The notes beneath the pieces are model-generated. The model did no database searches and was not told the origin of the DNA. It saw only the letters and a list, made by a program, of their open reading frames with translations. Source: Amorphophallus konjac (Eukaryota; Streptophyta; Magnoliopsida; Alismatales; Araceae). Taken from it: a DNA stretch of 64,000 nucleotides. Where the stretch lies: contig CM040128.1 in assembly GCA_022559845.1 (NCBI GenBank), positions 77,439,247 through 77,503,246 of the forward strand, given 5' to 3'. The translations under genes were made by a program, and so were the position numbers. This document shows, in pieces, positions 1 through 11,062 of this stretch (its first letter is position 1; each line of letters begins with the position of its first letter).

Positions 1-2363
1 CACTGTTTGGTTAGTATGGACAGTAGTGGGTCGACGCATCAGCAAGGGTGGGTCGACGCATCAGAACAAGGATTGTCTGGGTACCAAAGTCTATACACCA
101 GCTTGATCAATTAAGTCTGTACATTGGCTTATCTTCTTCTAGTCTGAACATCGGACTTCCTCTAACTGATGTCTAAACACTGGTGTTAAAAGCCTAAGTC
201 TATACACTCGTTTGTGAGACCTTCAACTCTGTACACTGCTTGAGCCTCACCAAGTATGTACATCGCTTCAAGCGATTCTAGTCTATACAGTTTGCCTTCA
301 CGCTAAGAGTCTGTACATCGGTCCTACAGCCGATCGTCTCACTCACTCTTTGCAAGTCTGTACAGCCTACCGTCTCATGCAGCGTCTAATGTTAAAGTCT
401 CCACATCGCATTGCATCGTCTCTATCAGTGTCTCACTGGTCTAGTCTGTATAGACTTTAGCGTCTCATGAAAGTCTATACAACGCATCAGTTTTTTAGAA
501 GTCTGTACACTGGCCTTTGCATTAAACCTCAAAGTCTGTATAGTCGTGTACAGTGGATTCCAAGTCTATACATCCTTCAGCTGGATCTGTTCAAGTCTGT
601 ACATCGCCCAACTGATTTGGCAAGTCTATACAACGTGAAGTCTTCACCTCGTCTTGGTTCAAGTCTATACAGTCTGAAGTCTACATTGCTTTACATCCAC
701 AGAGTCTGTACAGCCTATCTGACTTCATGGGTAGCATGCCTTTAGTGCGTTGACGCACTTGGCTGACTGCGTAGACGCAATGGTGCGTCTTTCGCTTCCT
801 TCTTGTTCACTGCGTCGACGCTGACACTGGATGCGTTGACGCATTGGTCAGCTTACCTAGGGAGTGAGCATTTTTCTTGAGGAGCTGAGGCGACGCTGCA
901 CGCTGGAAGCGTTGACGCCTTGGCTGTTGACCAAGGGTCTTTTGATCAGCATCAAAGTCTGACAATTGTCCACTTTTTACAAGTCTACACATTTGTCTCC
1001 TCTAGAGGTCTATACATTGGCTAAGGGTCTTCAAGTCCATACAGAGTCATCTGATGCATGCTGTCTGAAGTCTGTACAGCATGCCTTGCTGTTTACAACT
1101 TTCAAAGACACATTGCACTGCGTCAACGCAGTGCATAGGCACGTAGTGTAGCGTCAACGCATTGCATTGTGCATACCCTGGTAAAGTCTATACATGCGTT
1201 TATTCATTAAGTCTATACATTCTCTCACGATTGTACACAGTTACTCAGTTGATGTTTCTGAAGTATATACATTCTTGCTAAAAGCCTGAACTAACTAAGT
1301 CTATACATTCCATCTGTCTGTCTGCAGGCGATTCAGGCTGATGATTGGGCACGTGAATCGAGGTTGGCACCTGACACGTGATCCAAGACAACAGGCGCAT
1401 GACACGTGGATGGCAACCTTGTCAGGATGCTGCCATGTGGTCGAAATTCAAATGATCTGGCCAAAAGTGCATGGGCGGGAACCTGGCAGCCACACGCCAT
1501 TATCTGCTATAAATATAGAGCTTCATCCTTCAGTAGAAGTTCGATCGTGAAAAGAAAAAGTAGAAGCAATTGGTGAGAGTCTGCACGATCCAGAAAAGAA
1601 AAAGAGCAGAGAGTTCCATACCTGAGAGGAGTTTGTTCGAGAGAGAGAGAGTGTGTGTGGATTGATGAATTGCTTCATTTGAAGCTACATTTGTATTGGG
1701 TTTCAGAACCGATTTCTTCTTCATTGGTTTTTCTTTCTATTTTGCTTTCGTTTATTTTATTCTTCCATTCTGATTTGAATTGGTTTCCCTCCGGTGTGTG
1801 GAGGAAGGGAGTACTACTCCAGTTTCCCTCTGAGTTGCAGAGGAAGAGAGATCGGTGATCTCTGGTGTTGTTAGTGACAGGTTGTTATTAACAGTTTCCC
1901 TCCGTGTGTGGAGGAAGGGAGAGGATTCTCCGGTTGTGTTCTAGCTGGGAGCTAGAACAGGTTTCAAGTTCTGTGGGTAGCAGAGCTTGGTCGAGGGATT
2001 TGTTTCCCTTGGGTGTTCAAGCTGTGTGGCAGCATGTTGTACGCAGACTGAGTCTGCTGTGATCTAACTTTGTCTAGTGGAATCCTCACTCTAGTTGGAG
2101 TGAGGGGTGGATGTAGATTATGGACTGCAATCGAACCACCTAAAAACCGAGTGCATCCTCTGTGGTTTGCTATTGATTTCTGTGCTCTTCATCTGCTTGT
2201 CCCTTTGCCTTCAAGTGATCAGTTCTTCACTCTCATCTATATTTCTCTGTGTACGGGTTAAGGAGGTGCGTTAGCAGTAGAATCTATTTTCCGCCTGAGT
2301 TTCTGCAAATTGGGAGTGATCTATTCATCCCCCCCCTTCTATATCACTCTTGCTGCGCTAACA
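1..2363 (+). repeat. 5' LTR of SIRE-like element (left end cut by window)
   Basis: Position 1 aligns with 8701 of the downstream copy and identity continues to the terminal CA at 2363, directly before the primer site. Roughly the first 1.3 kb is packed with degenerate copies of an AGTCTRTACA motif and with palindromic TGCGT-NN-ACGCA motifs. A TATA-like TATAAATATAG lies near 1508. The downstream part carries repeated 'TTTCCCTCcgtgtgtGGAGGAAGGGAG' type inverted repeats. Short open frames in here are chance frames that occur identically in both LTRs. Confidence 0.93.
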
Positions 2364-2365
2364 AT

Positions 2366-2377
2366 TGGTATCAGAGC
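2366..2377 (+). other. Primer-binding site, initiator-Met tRNA
   Basis: TGGTATCAGAGC follows the 5' LTR terminus by two bases and is complementary to the 3' end of plant initiator tRNA-Met, the usual primer of Copia elements. It sets the LTR boundary at 2363. Confidence 0.93.
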
Positions 2378-2388
2378 AGGTTTACGCC

Positions 2389-3975
2389 ATGTGGACGAAC
2401 GGTCAAGGAAATGCTGGTGGTCCTAGAACCTTTATGGCCGAAGGTCAATCCATTAGTCGCCCTCCTTATTTCGATGGTAGTAACTATCTATTTTGGAAGA
2501 ACAGGATGGAAGTGTTCATCAGGGCTCAGAGTCATAAACTGTGGAGAGTAATCACGGTGGGGCCATATGATCTGCCACCAAATGAGGACGCTTGGACAGA
2601 TGATCATGTCAAGCTCTCCTCACTCAACTGGACGGTGCTAAACATCATCCAGTGTGCTGTTCATCCAGAGGAATATGCCCATATATCTGCATACAGAACT
2701 GCCAAGCGAATGTGGGATGAGCTGCAATTGATCTATGAAGGTACAGCTCAAGTGAAAGTCTCGAAGGGACACATAAGAGGCGAATGCCCAGACCTCCAGA
2801 AGAAGGGTCCCTATCTTCAGAAGAAAAACATAAAGGTGCAGAAGAAGAAGAAGCCACAGGCGATGGTCTGCACATGGAGCGAGGAAGAAGAAGACCCCGA
2901 AGATGCTTCCTCAGAAGAATATGACGATGGAATTTGCCTTATGGCAAACAGTGAAGAGGAGGTAATAAACGTTTTTGAAAATTTCTCAATCGATGACTGG
3001 GAGGATGCTTATGGTGACTTGCTAGATAAATTTAATTCTCTTAGCAAAGTGCATAGAGTTCTGAAAAGAAAATTTAACACAAATATTGAAGAACAAACTC
3101 TGGTCTGTGAGGAAAATGAAAAGCTAAAAGAACAACTAGAAGAAATGACCTCACTAAGGAAAGAGAATGATAAGCTTAAGGGAGAAATTCAAGAAAGTCA
3201 AAAACAGCTCAATGAATTCAAAACTAAAATTGAAGAAAGCACGAATGAAATTAGAGTGAATTCAGAGAAATATGAAGCTGTGAAGAAAGTAAATGCTGAA
3301 CTCCTAAAGAATTCTGAGTCTCTTCAAAAGGAGCTGGAAGACAAACAGAAAGTCTTAGAAAAGTTTGTCCAAGGAAAAACTAGCCTAGATGCTATACTAG
3401 GGACTAGGGTCAATTTCAATAAGGAAGGTCTAGGCTATGACCCAACCAACAAGAGACCCTTGCAATTCAAGACCATTACCTTCTGTCCAGAGAAGGGAAA
3501 AGAAAAGCTGGACACACCATCTAGGTCAAACAGCTCTAAGGAAACTCAAAGTCCTAAAGAAAACACAAAAACCAGTACTGGACAACCATTTAAGATGGAA
3601 ATGAAATTTATGAAGAATAACATTAAGTCCACTCACCAGAACATAAATGGTAGATGGACCAAGAAAATAAATCAGAATAAGAGCTGGAATTACAACAATC
3701 AGATGGGTCCAAACAGGACCTACTGGAGAAATAACTTTCATGGTCAAAGATATGCTAATCAACAAGCCTACAGGAAATTTCCTAGGAATAGGAAGACTAA
3801 TGAATGGAATAGAACTCACTTCTCCAGTTCAGCTGGATTCAACTTTAATAAACCAGAAAGGAAGGTGCCAGAGAAAACCATGCTGAAACAAATCTGGATA
3901 CCTAAACACTTGATCAGAGATTTGAACAATGTCCTTGGACCCAACTCATCTTGGGTTCCAAATCACTCTGCTTGA
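2389..3975 (+). pseudogene. gag: SIRE-like gag with internal deletion
   Basis: This encodes the structural Gag protein of the Copia element. I place the start at the ATG at 2389, because the upstream in-frame ATG at 2365 overlaps the primer site. The N-terminal part has the Copia gag signature (YFDGSNYLFWKNRMEVF, then MWDELQLIYEGT). At about 2755-2770 the capsid region jumps directly to a GHIRGEC fragment, so most of the capsid C-terminal half and the first cysteines of the CCHC zinc knuckle are missing, without loss of frame. A lysine/glutamate-rich coiled coil follows (about 3050-3400), then a basic Asn-rich tail. It ends at TGA 3973-3975, followed at once by TAG; the protease continues in the same frame. 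Confidence 0.85.
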
Positions 3976-3978
3976 TAG

Positions 3979-5937
3979 GTCGGCCTGGCAGCTGAAGATA
4001 ATAAGTGGTACCTCGACAGTGGCTGCTCCAGGCATATGACAGGAGACCGATCCAAGTTCAGCAAGATAGAGATGAAGCCAGGGGGTCTGGTCAAGTTTGG
4101 AGGAAAGAACAAAGGTAAAATAATTGGAGTTGGCACAGTAGGTAAGTCTTCCACAAATTCCATTGAAAAAGTATTACTTGTGGAAGGGCTTCAACACAAC
4201 CTGATTAGCATAATTCAGTTATGTGACAGGGGTCACAAGGTTGTATTTGATGATTATTCATGCAAAATCCTTGAAACAAATTCTGACATGGTTAAATTTG
4301 TAGCCAACAGGATTAATAATGTCTACATTGTAGACTTAGATGAGAAATCTGAATCTACTATTTGCTTATCTGCTAATTCTGAAAATGATGCCTTTGAATG
4401 GCATAGACGTCTAGGTCATGCTATCTTTTCAACCTTAAATAAATTGGTCAAGCATGATTTAGTTAGAGGCATGCCTAGAATTAAATTCAACTCAATATTA
4501 AAAGCATGTGATGCCTGTGCTCTAGGCAAACAGACCAGAAATTCTTTTAAATTAAGATCTGAGCCATTGTCTTCTAGACCAATGGAACTTCTTCATATGG
4601 ACCTTTTCGGTCCAACTAGAACTCAGAGTCTTAATGGAAACAGGTTTGGCTATGTCATCATAGATGACTTCTCTAGATATTCATGGATATTTTTCTTAGC
4701 AAATAAGAGTGATGCATTTCAAAAGTTTAATCTATTTTTCAATAAGGTCAAACAAGAAGGGAAGTACAAGGTTAGTTCTATTCAATCTGACCATGGAGGT
4801 GAGTTTGAAAACTCCATGTTTACTGATCTTTGTGACAAAGAAGGACTAACTCACAGGTTTTCTTCTCCCAGGACATCTGAACAAAATGGGATTGTGGAGA
4901 GAAGAAATAGAACAGTGGTGGAAATGGCCCGAACCATGTTGATTGAAAGTAAATTACCTAGAAGGTTTTGGGCAGAAGCGGCCAACACATCAACCTACAT
5001 AATCAACAGGGCCATGGTAAGACCCATACACAAGAAAACACCCTATGAGCTTCTAAAAGGTAAGAAACCAAACTTGTTTCATTTCAGAATTTTTGAAGCA
5101 AAATGTTTTATTCATAACAATGATAAGAAAGATTTAGACAAGTTTGAAGCCAAGAGTTCACCTGGAATATTCTTGGGTTACTCTGAAGTGTCAAGGGCAT
5201 ATAGGGTATTTAACATATCAGATCAGAAAGTGGAAGAATCTCCACACATCCTTTTTAGTGAAAAGAAAGATGTCTCTAATGTTGAAAATCTTGACAGGGA
5301 TTCCAATCATGGTGGAGACTTTCTAGAAGACCAACAGGAAGAAGAGAAGACTCAGCCAAATGGAGAAACAAATTCCCCCAATCAGGAAGGGCCAAGAGAA
5401 ACAGGTGAGTCTTCAACAAATATCAGATTTCTTAAAGACCATCTTTTAGATAAAGTCATAGGCAATCCTGAAGATCCTCTTCGGACTAGGTCTCATTTTA
5501 GAAATATGAATAATGACGACTTAATTGCTTTAGTCTCACAAATTGAACCCAAAACAGTAGAAGAGGCCTTAGCTGATCAAGCTTGGGTCAATGCTATGAG
5601 TGAGGAATTAGGTCAGTTTGAAAGGAATAATGTCTGGGAGCTTGTCCCAAGACCAGATGGTATTAATGTCATAGGAACCAAGTGGGTGTTCAAAAATAAA
5701 ATGAATGAAGATGGAATTATCTCGAGGAATAAGGCCAGACTAGTAGCCAAGGGCTACTGTCAGGAATTCGGTGTAGACTTTGATGAATCCTATGCACCTG
5801 TTGCTAGGATGGAAGCTATAAGACTGTTGCTTGCTTTTGCATGCTCAAAGAACATAAAACTCCAACAAATGGATGTTAAAAGTGCCTTTTTAAATGGAGT
5901 CATTAAAGAAGAAGTTTTTGTTGAACAACCTCCTTGA
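3979..5937 (+). pseudogene. pol: Copia pol part 1: protease, integrase, start of RT
   Basis: In the same frame as gag but after two stops. The aspartic protease begins with [13 protein letters not shown] near 4000. The GAG-pre-integrase/zinc region has the H-H-C-C pattern (WHRRLGH ... [11 protein letters not shown], about 4398-4540). The integrase core has the three acidic residues in MDLFGPT (about 4596), SDHGGEF (about 4787) and [13 protein letters not shown] (about 4880). A Copia-specific domain with FLGYS follows, then the RT start ([28 protein letters not shown]). The frame ends at TGA 5935-5937, in the middle of RT. Because the next segment continues in this frame, this is a single nonsense change rather than a natural end. 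Confidence 0.92.
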
Positions 5938-7071
5938 TTTCAATATTCTCCTCAACCTAACCAAGTTTTCAGGTTAAACAAAGCCTTGTATGGTCTAAAG
6001 CAGGCTCCAAGAGCTTGGTATGAAAGATTGTCTGAATTTCTGATCAGCAAGGGCTACAAAAGAGGTAAAGTTGATCGAACTTTATTTACCAAGGGCATAA
6101 ATAAAGATCTCATCATAGTTCAGGTATATGTAGATGACATTGTATTTGGATCTACTAAGCATGAACTATGTGATGAATTTTCTACCATGATGTCTGCTGA
6201 ATTTGAAATGAGCTTAGTTGGTGAACTAAAATATTTTCTTGGATTGCAGGTACATCAGCTAGAAGATGGGTGCTTCATCAACCAAACCAAATACACAATG
6301 GAACTGTTCAAAAGGTTTGGCATGGAAAACTTAAAGCACATTACTACACCCATGGGCACCAATACTTCATTGGATGCAGATGAGACAGGTAAAGAAGTAA
6401 ATGCCAAACTTTATCGAGGTATGATTGGATCACTACTTTACTTGACAGCCTCTAGACCTGATATACAATTCAGTGTAGGAATGTGTGCAAGGTATCAGTC
6501 TAGACCTACTGAACTACACTTAGCTGCAGTTAAAAGAATCTTCAGATATTTGTCAGCTAGTCACTCTCTTTGTTTATGGTTTCCTGCATCTCACACATTT
6601 AACCTAGTAGCATACACAGATGCTGACTATGCAGGCTGTAAACTAGATAGGAAAAGCACAAGTGGCCATTGTGAATTCGTGGGTGGGTGTTTAGTGTCTT
6701 GGGGCTCCAAGAAACAACATTCTGTGGCCCTCTCCACTGCAGAAGCTGAATATGTGGCTGCAGGGAGTTGTGGAACACAAGTCATATGGATTAAACACCA
6801 GCTTCAGGACTACCAAGTAGACCTGGGGTGCACACCTATTTACTGTGATAATACTAGTGCCATCAATCTTGCTAAAAATCATGTTTTGCATTCACGAACT
6901 AAACACATAGAGATAAGACATCATTTTATAAGAGATGAGGTGTCTAAGAATAATTTTGAACTGATTCATATAGGCACAGATAATCAGATTGCTGACATAT
7001 TTACAAAACCTCTGGATAATGAAAAATTTTCCACATTGAGAAGAGAATTAGGCTTATACAAATTATCTTAA
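5938..7071 (+). pseudogene. pol: Copia pol part 2: RT catalytic core and RNase H
   Basis: This continues pol in the same frame after the nonsense codon at 5935. It holds ALYGLKQAPRAWYERL, the intact catalytic YVDD box (VQVYVDDIVFGS, about 6120-6155), the RT thumb (GELKYFLGLQV, SLLYLTASRPDI), and RNase H with AYTDADYAGCKLDRKSTSG, STAEAEYVA and CDNTSAI. The C-terminal HIEIRHHFIRD and IADIFTKPL motifs are standard Copia. It ends at TAA 7069-7071. The first methionine of the segment (5986) is not a natural start. All visible catalytic residues of RT and RNase H are present, so this copy was probably inactivated by the upstream stops and the gag deletion. Confidence 0.92.
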
Positions 7072-8562
7072 TTATGAAGCCTGTTCTTGTTGTGAGGGGG
7101 AGTTGTGTTTGTCTGATGTTTAGCCTTCTTGCATGCTGGTTTAAGGGGGAGTTCAGAATGCTTACTGGTTAGCTTTCAGGAATGCTCTAAATAAGGGGAA
7201 GCCTTGAGATTTTGCTGGAATGTTTTATTGAGGAATGCTATGTCTTAGGGGGAGCTGAGTTGTGATGTGAGAAGAGAAGTTCTTTGACAGATTCAAAAGG
7301 GCTGTCCAGATGTGTACCTTTGCTGGTCTTGCATGACTGATTTAGTGTGGTTCTCTCAGAAAGTAGAGTGTCACTTATCTCTTAAGTCTATAAGTCAGTG
7401 ACTCTATTCTCCAAGTTAGAATCTTTCCTTTGGTACTCCTTCAGAGATCTGGACTAATTGCATAAAGTATATCTTCCTACATTGTCATTGATTATGGTTC
7501 AGGCTAAAAACTTGTATGTCTTGATATCTGACCCAATCAACTTGAAATCTAGACTTCAAGACTCAATTCAAGAAAAGTCCTTTTTGGTATTATCTTCAAT
7601 CATTCTATCTCTTTAACTCAAGGGCTTAACTGAACAAACATGTTCTATTTTGATCACTGAGAAACTGGGAGCTTCATCAATGAAATGAATATTTCTCCCA
7701 AGTCATGAGGTGTCAAATGCTTAAAATGAATGAAAAGTCATGACAGAGCAATGGTGGCTTGCTGGTGAGTAACTGGGGACTCTGGCCTCTAATCAAGGTG
7801 TTTCCTCATGTCAAAAGCCACAGTTACTAACTCTGTTCCTTAATAAAAAAAAAGGAAGGAAGTAATGAGGTACTCACTCTAAGTAACTAGGGATTCAGGC
7901 CTGTAATCAAGGTGTCTCCCTAATGTCAAAGGAAGTGAACTACCAACTTACTCTTTGATCTTCTTGAAAATCATCTCCAACAAAAAATTCATTGTTGTTA
8001 TGCAACTAATGGATTGCTTGTCCTCAATACCTTGAGAACACCTCTCTGATTATGTCTCTTGCTGTCTTGTGGGATAGTTGAATGATCAGCTATATCTGGC
8101 CATACTTGTGAACTCCTGCTCTAAATCATCCACTATGTATGCTGATAAACTTGTCTATCATTCTACTTCTCTATTGTGTACTGAAGTCTAAAGAATCTTC
8201 TCTTGAGATTAGAAACTCACTTATTCTCTTAAGACCTACTCGTGACTTTCTGCACTAAGAAGTTACTGCCCTGAGTCCTCATGTTTCCAGCAGTGTCATA
8301 CATTCTGTAGTTCTTTTTGCTGATGTCAAAGGGGGAGAGAAGTTTACAATATCAGTGAGTATTGGTTTTGTCTTGAGCTTTGAGGGGAGTCATGTTGCTT
8401 CGTGGAAGATATGGTTATGAGTTGTGGGGGAGATGAGAGTGTGCTGTAGGGAATGTTTAATTCATTTGCATGAGCATGTCTTGAATTTAATCTGTTTGTT
8501 GCAGCTGATATAAATTTCCTGTTGAATCTTGATATTGCTTGATTCATAGTGTTGTCATCATC
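7072..8562 (+). other. 3' non-coding region of SIRE-like element, no env-like gene
   Basis: About 1.5 kb between pol and the polypurine tract without a convincing reading frame. SIRE relatives often carry an env-like gene here; none is recognisable. At least six AGGGGGAG-type purine tracts recur (near 7096, 7143, 7193, 7247, 8330 and 8424), resembling the true tract at the LTR edge. A diverged duplication lies at about 7766-7955. Confidence 0.75.
7766..7955 (+). repeat. Diverged direct duplication in Copia 3' region
   Basis: Two copies of a roughly 75-bp unit starting AGTAACTRGGGAYTC, with a shared core AATCAAGGTGTYTCC, lie about 115 bp apart and are separated by an A-rich stretch. Confidence 0.6.
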
Positions 8563-8576
8563 AAAAAGGGGGAGAT
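8563..8576 (+). other. Polypurine tract of Copia element
   Basis: AAAAAGGGGGAGAT lies directly before the TG that opens the 3' LTR. It primes plus-strand synthesis in reverse transcription. Confidence 0.88.
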
Positions 8577-11062
8577 TGTTACATCCCTATGATTTTGATG
8601 ATGTCTCACACTATAAATCAATCTTCTATTTCTAGATCTATGCTGGTTCATCATGAAAGTAAGTACAGTTCATATGCTGCTTCATTGTTTCATATATCTA
8701 CACTATTTGGTTAGTATGGACAGTAGTGGGTCGACGCATCAGCAAGGGTGGGTCGACGCATCAGAACAAGGATTGTCTGGGTACCAAAGTCTATACACCA
8801 GCTTGATCAATTAAGTCTGTACATTGGCTTATCTTCTTCTAGTCTGAACATCGGACTTCCTCTAACTGATGTCTAAACACTAGTGTTAAAAGCCTAAGTC
8901 TATACACTCGTTTGTGAGACCTTCAACTCTGTACACTGCTTGAGCCTCACCAAGTATGTACATCACTTCAAGCGATTCTAGTCTATACAGTCTGCCTTCA
9001 CACTAAGAGTCTGTACATCGGTCCTACAGCCGATCATCTCACTCACTCTTTGCAAGTCTGTACAGCCTACCGTCTCATGCAGCGTCTAATGTTAAAGTCT
9101 CCACATCGCATTGCATCGTCTCTATCAGTGTCTCACTAGTCTAGTCTGTATAGACTTTAGCGTCTCATGAAAGTCTATACAACGCATCAGTTTTTTAGAA
9201 GTCTGTACACTGGCCTTTGCATTAAGCCTCAAAGTCTGTATAGTCGTGTATAGTGGATTCCAAGTCTATACATCCTTCAGCTAGATCTGTTCAAGTCTGT
9301 ACATCGCCCAACTGATTTGGCAAGTCTATACAACGTGAAGTCTTCACCTCGTCTTGGTTCAAGTCTATACAGTCTGAAGTCTACATTGCTTTACATCCAC
9401 AGAGTCTGTACAGCCTATCTGACTTCATGGGTAGCATGCCTTTAGTGCGTTGACGCACTTGGCTGACTGCGTAGACGCAATGGTGCGTCTTTCGCTTCCT
9501 TCTTGTTCACTGCGTCGACGCTGACACTGGATGCATTGACGCATTGGTCAGCTTGCCTAGGGAGTGAGCATTTTTCTTGAGGAGCTGAGGCGATGCTGCA
9601 CGCTGGAAGCGTTGACGCCTTGGCTGTTGACCAAGGGTCTTTTGATCAGCATCAAAGTCTGACAATTGTCCACTTTTTACAAGTCTACACATTTGTCTCC
9701 TCTAGAGGTCTATACATTGGCTAAGGGTCTTCAAGTCCATACAGAGTCATCTGATGCATGCTGTCTGAAGTCTGTACAGCATGCCTTGCTGTTTACAGCT
9801 TTCAAAGACACATTGCACTGCGTCAACGCAGTGCATAGGCATGTAGTGTAGCGTCAACGCATTGCATTGTGCATACCCTGGTAAAGTCTATACATGCGTT
9901 TATTCATTAAGTCTATACATTCTCTCACGATTGTACACAGTTACTCAGTTGATGTTTCTGAAGTATATACATTCTTGCTAAAAGCCTGAACTAACTAAGT
10001 CTATACATTCCATCTGTCTATCTGCAGGCGATTCAGGCTGATGATTGGGCACGTGAATCGAGGTTGGCACCTGACACGTGATCCAAGACAACAGGCGCAT
10101 GACACGTGGATGGCAACCTTGTCAGGATGCTGCCATGTGGTCGAAATTCAAATGATCTGGCCAAAAGTGCATGGGCGGGAACCTGGCAGCCACACGCCAT
10201 TATCTGCTATAAATATAGAGCTTCATCCTTCAGTAGAAGTTCGATCATGAAAAGAAAAAGCAGAAGCCATTGGTGAGAGTCTGCACGATCCAGAAAAAAA
10301 AAAGAGCAGAGAGTTCCATACCTGAGAGGAGTTTGTTCGAGAGAGAGAGTGTGTGTGTGGATTGATGAATTGCTTCATTTGAAGCTACATTTGTATTGGG
10401 TTTCAGAACCGATTTCTTCTTCATTGGTTTTTCTTTCTATTTTGCTTTCGTTTATTTTGTTCTTCCATTCTGATTTGAATTGGTTTCCCTCCGGTGTGTG
10501 GAGGAAGGGAGTACTACTCCAGTTTCCCTCTGAGTTGCAGAGGAAGAGAGATCGGTGATCTCTGGTGTTGTTAGTGACAGGTTGTCATTAACAGTTTTCC
10601 TCCGTGTGTGGAGGAAGGGAGAGGATTCTCCGGTTGTGTTCTAGCTGGGAGCTAGAACAGGTTTCAAGTTCTGTGGGTAGCAGAGCTTGGTCGAGGGATT
10701 TGTTTCCCTTGGGTGTTCAAGCTGTGTGGTAGCATGTTGTACGCAGACTGAGTCTGCTGTGACCTAGCTTTGCCTAGTGGAATCCTCACTCTAGTTGGAG
10801 TGAGGGGTGGATGTAGATTGCGGACTGCAATCGAACCACCTAAAAACCGAGTGCCTCCTCTGTGGTTTGCTATTGATTTCTGTGCTCTTCATCTGCTTGT
10901 CCCTTTGCCTTCAAGTGATCAGTTCTTCACTCTCATCTATATTTCTCTGTGTACGGGTTAAGGAGGTGCGTTAGCAGTAGAATCTATTTTCCGCCTGAGT
11001 TTCTGCAAATTGGGAGTGATCTATTCATCCCCCCCTTCTATATCACTCTTGCTGCACTAACA
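8577..11062 (+). repeat. 3' LTR of SIRE-like element
   Basis: Complete LTR of 2486 bp opening with TGTTACATCC and ending with ...CTAACA. It aligns with 1-2363 with a constant offset of 8700 until a one-base difference in a C run near 11030. It carries the same AGTCTRTACA and TGCGT-NN-ACGCA motif clusters as the 5' copy. Several differences between the copies fall at CpG sites. Confidence 0.93.

Larger units (their letters stand above)
1..11062 (+). mobile_element. SIRE/Maximus-like Copia LTR retrotransposon, nearly complete
   Basis: This is a Copia-superfamily element in the order LTR, primer site, gag, protease, integrase, RT, RNase H, long 3' region, polypurine tract, LTR. About 124 bp of the 5' LTR lie left of the window, judged from the 3' LTR. 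The order integrase before RT is diagnostic of Copia. Long LTRs, an initiator-Met primer site, a long coiled-coil gag tail and a long untranslated 3' region fit the SIRE/Maximus lineage. It interrupts the PMD-like antisense gene of the minus-strand Tat element. The right flank starts with ggaga; the matching target duplication is outside the window. A hand comparison of the LTRs finds about 30 substitutions in 2.36 kb, mostly C/T and G/A transitions, so the insertion is fairly recent, yet gag and pol are already defective. Confidence 0.93.

Noticed and set aside
85..1320. CRISPR-like or satellite array in the first LTR
   Set aside because: Motif copies are degenerate, the spacing is irregular, and the block is part of an LTR that occurs twice in a plant element.
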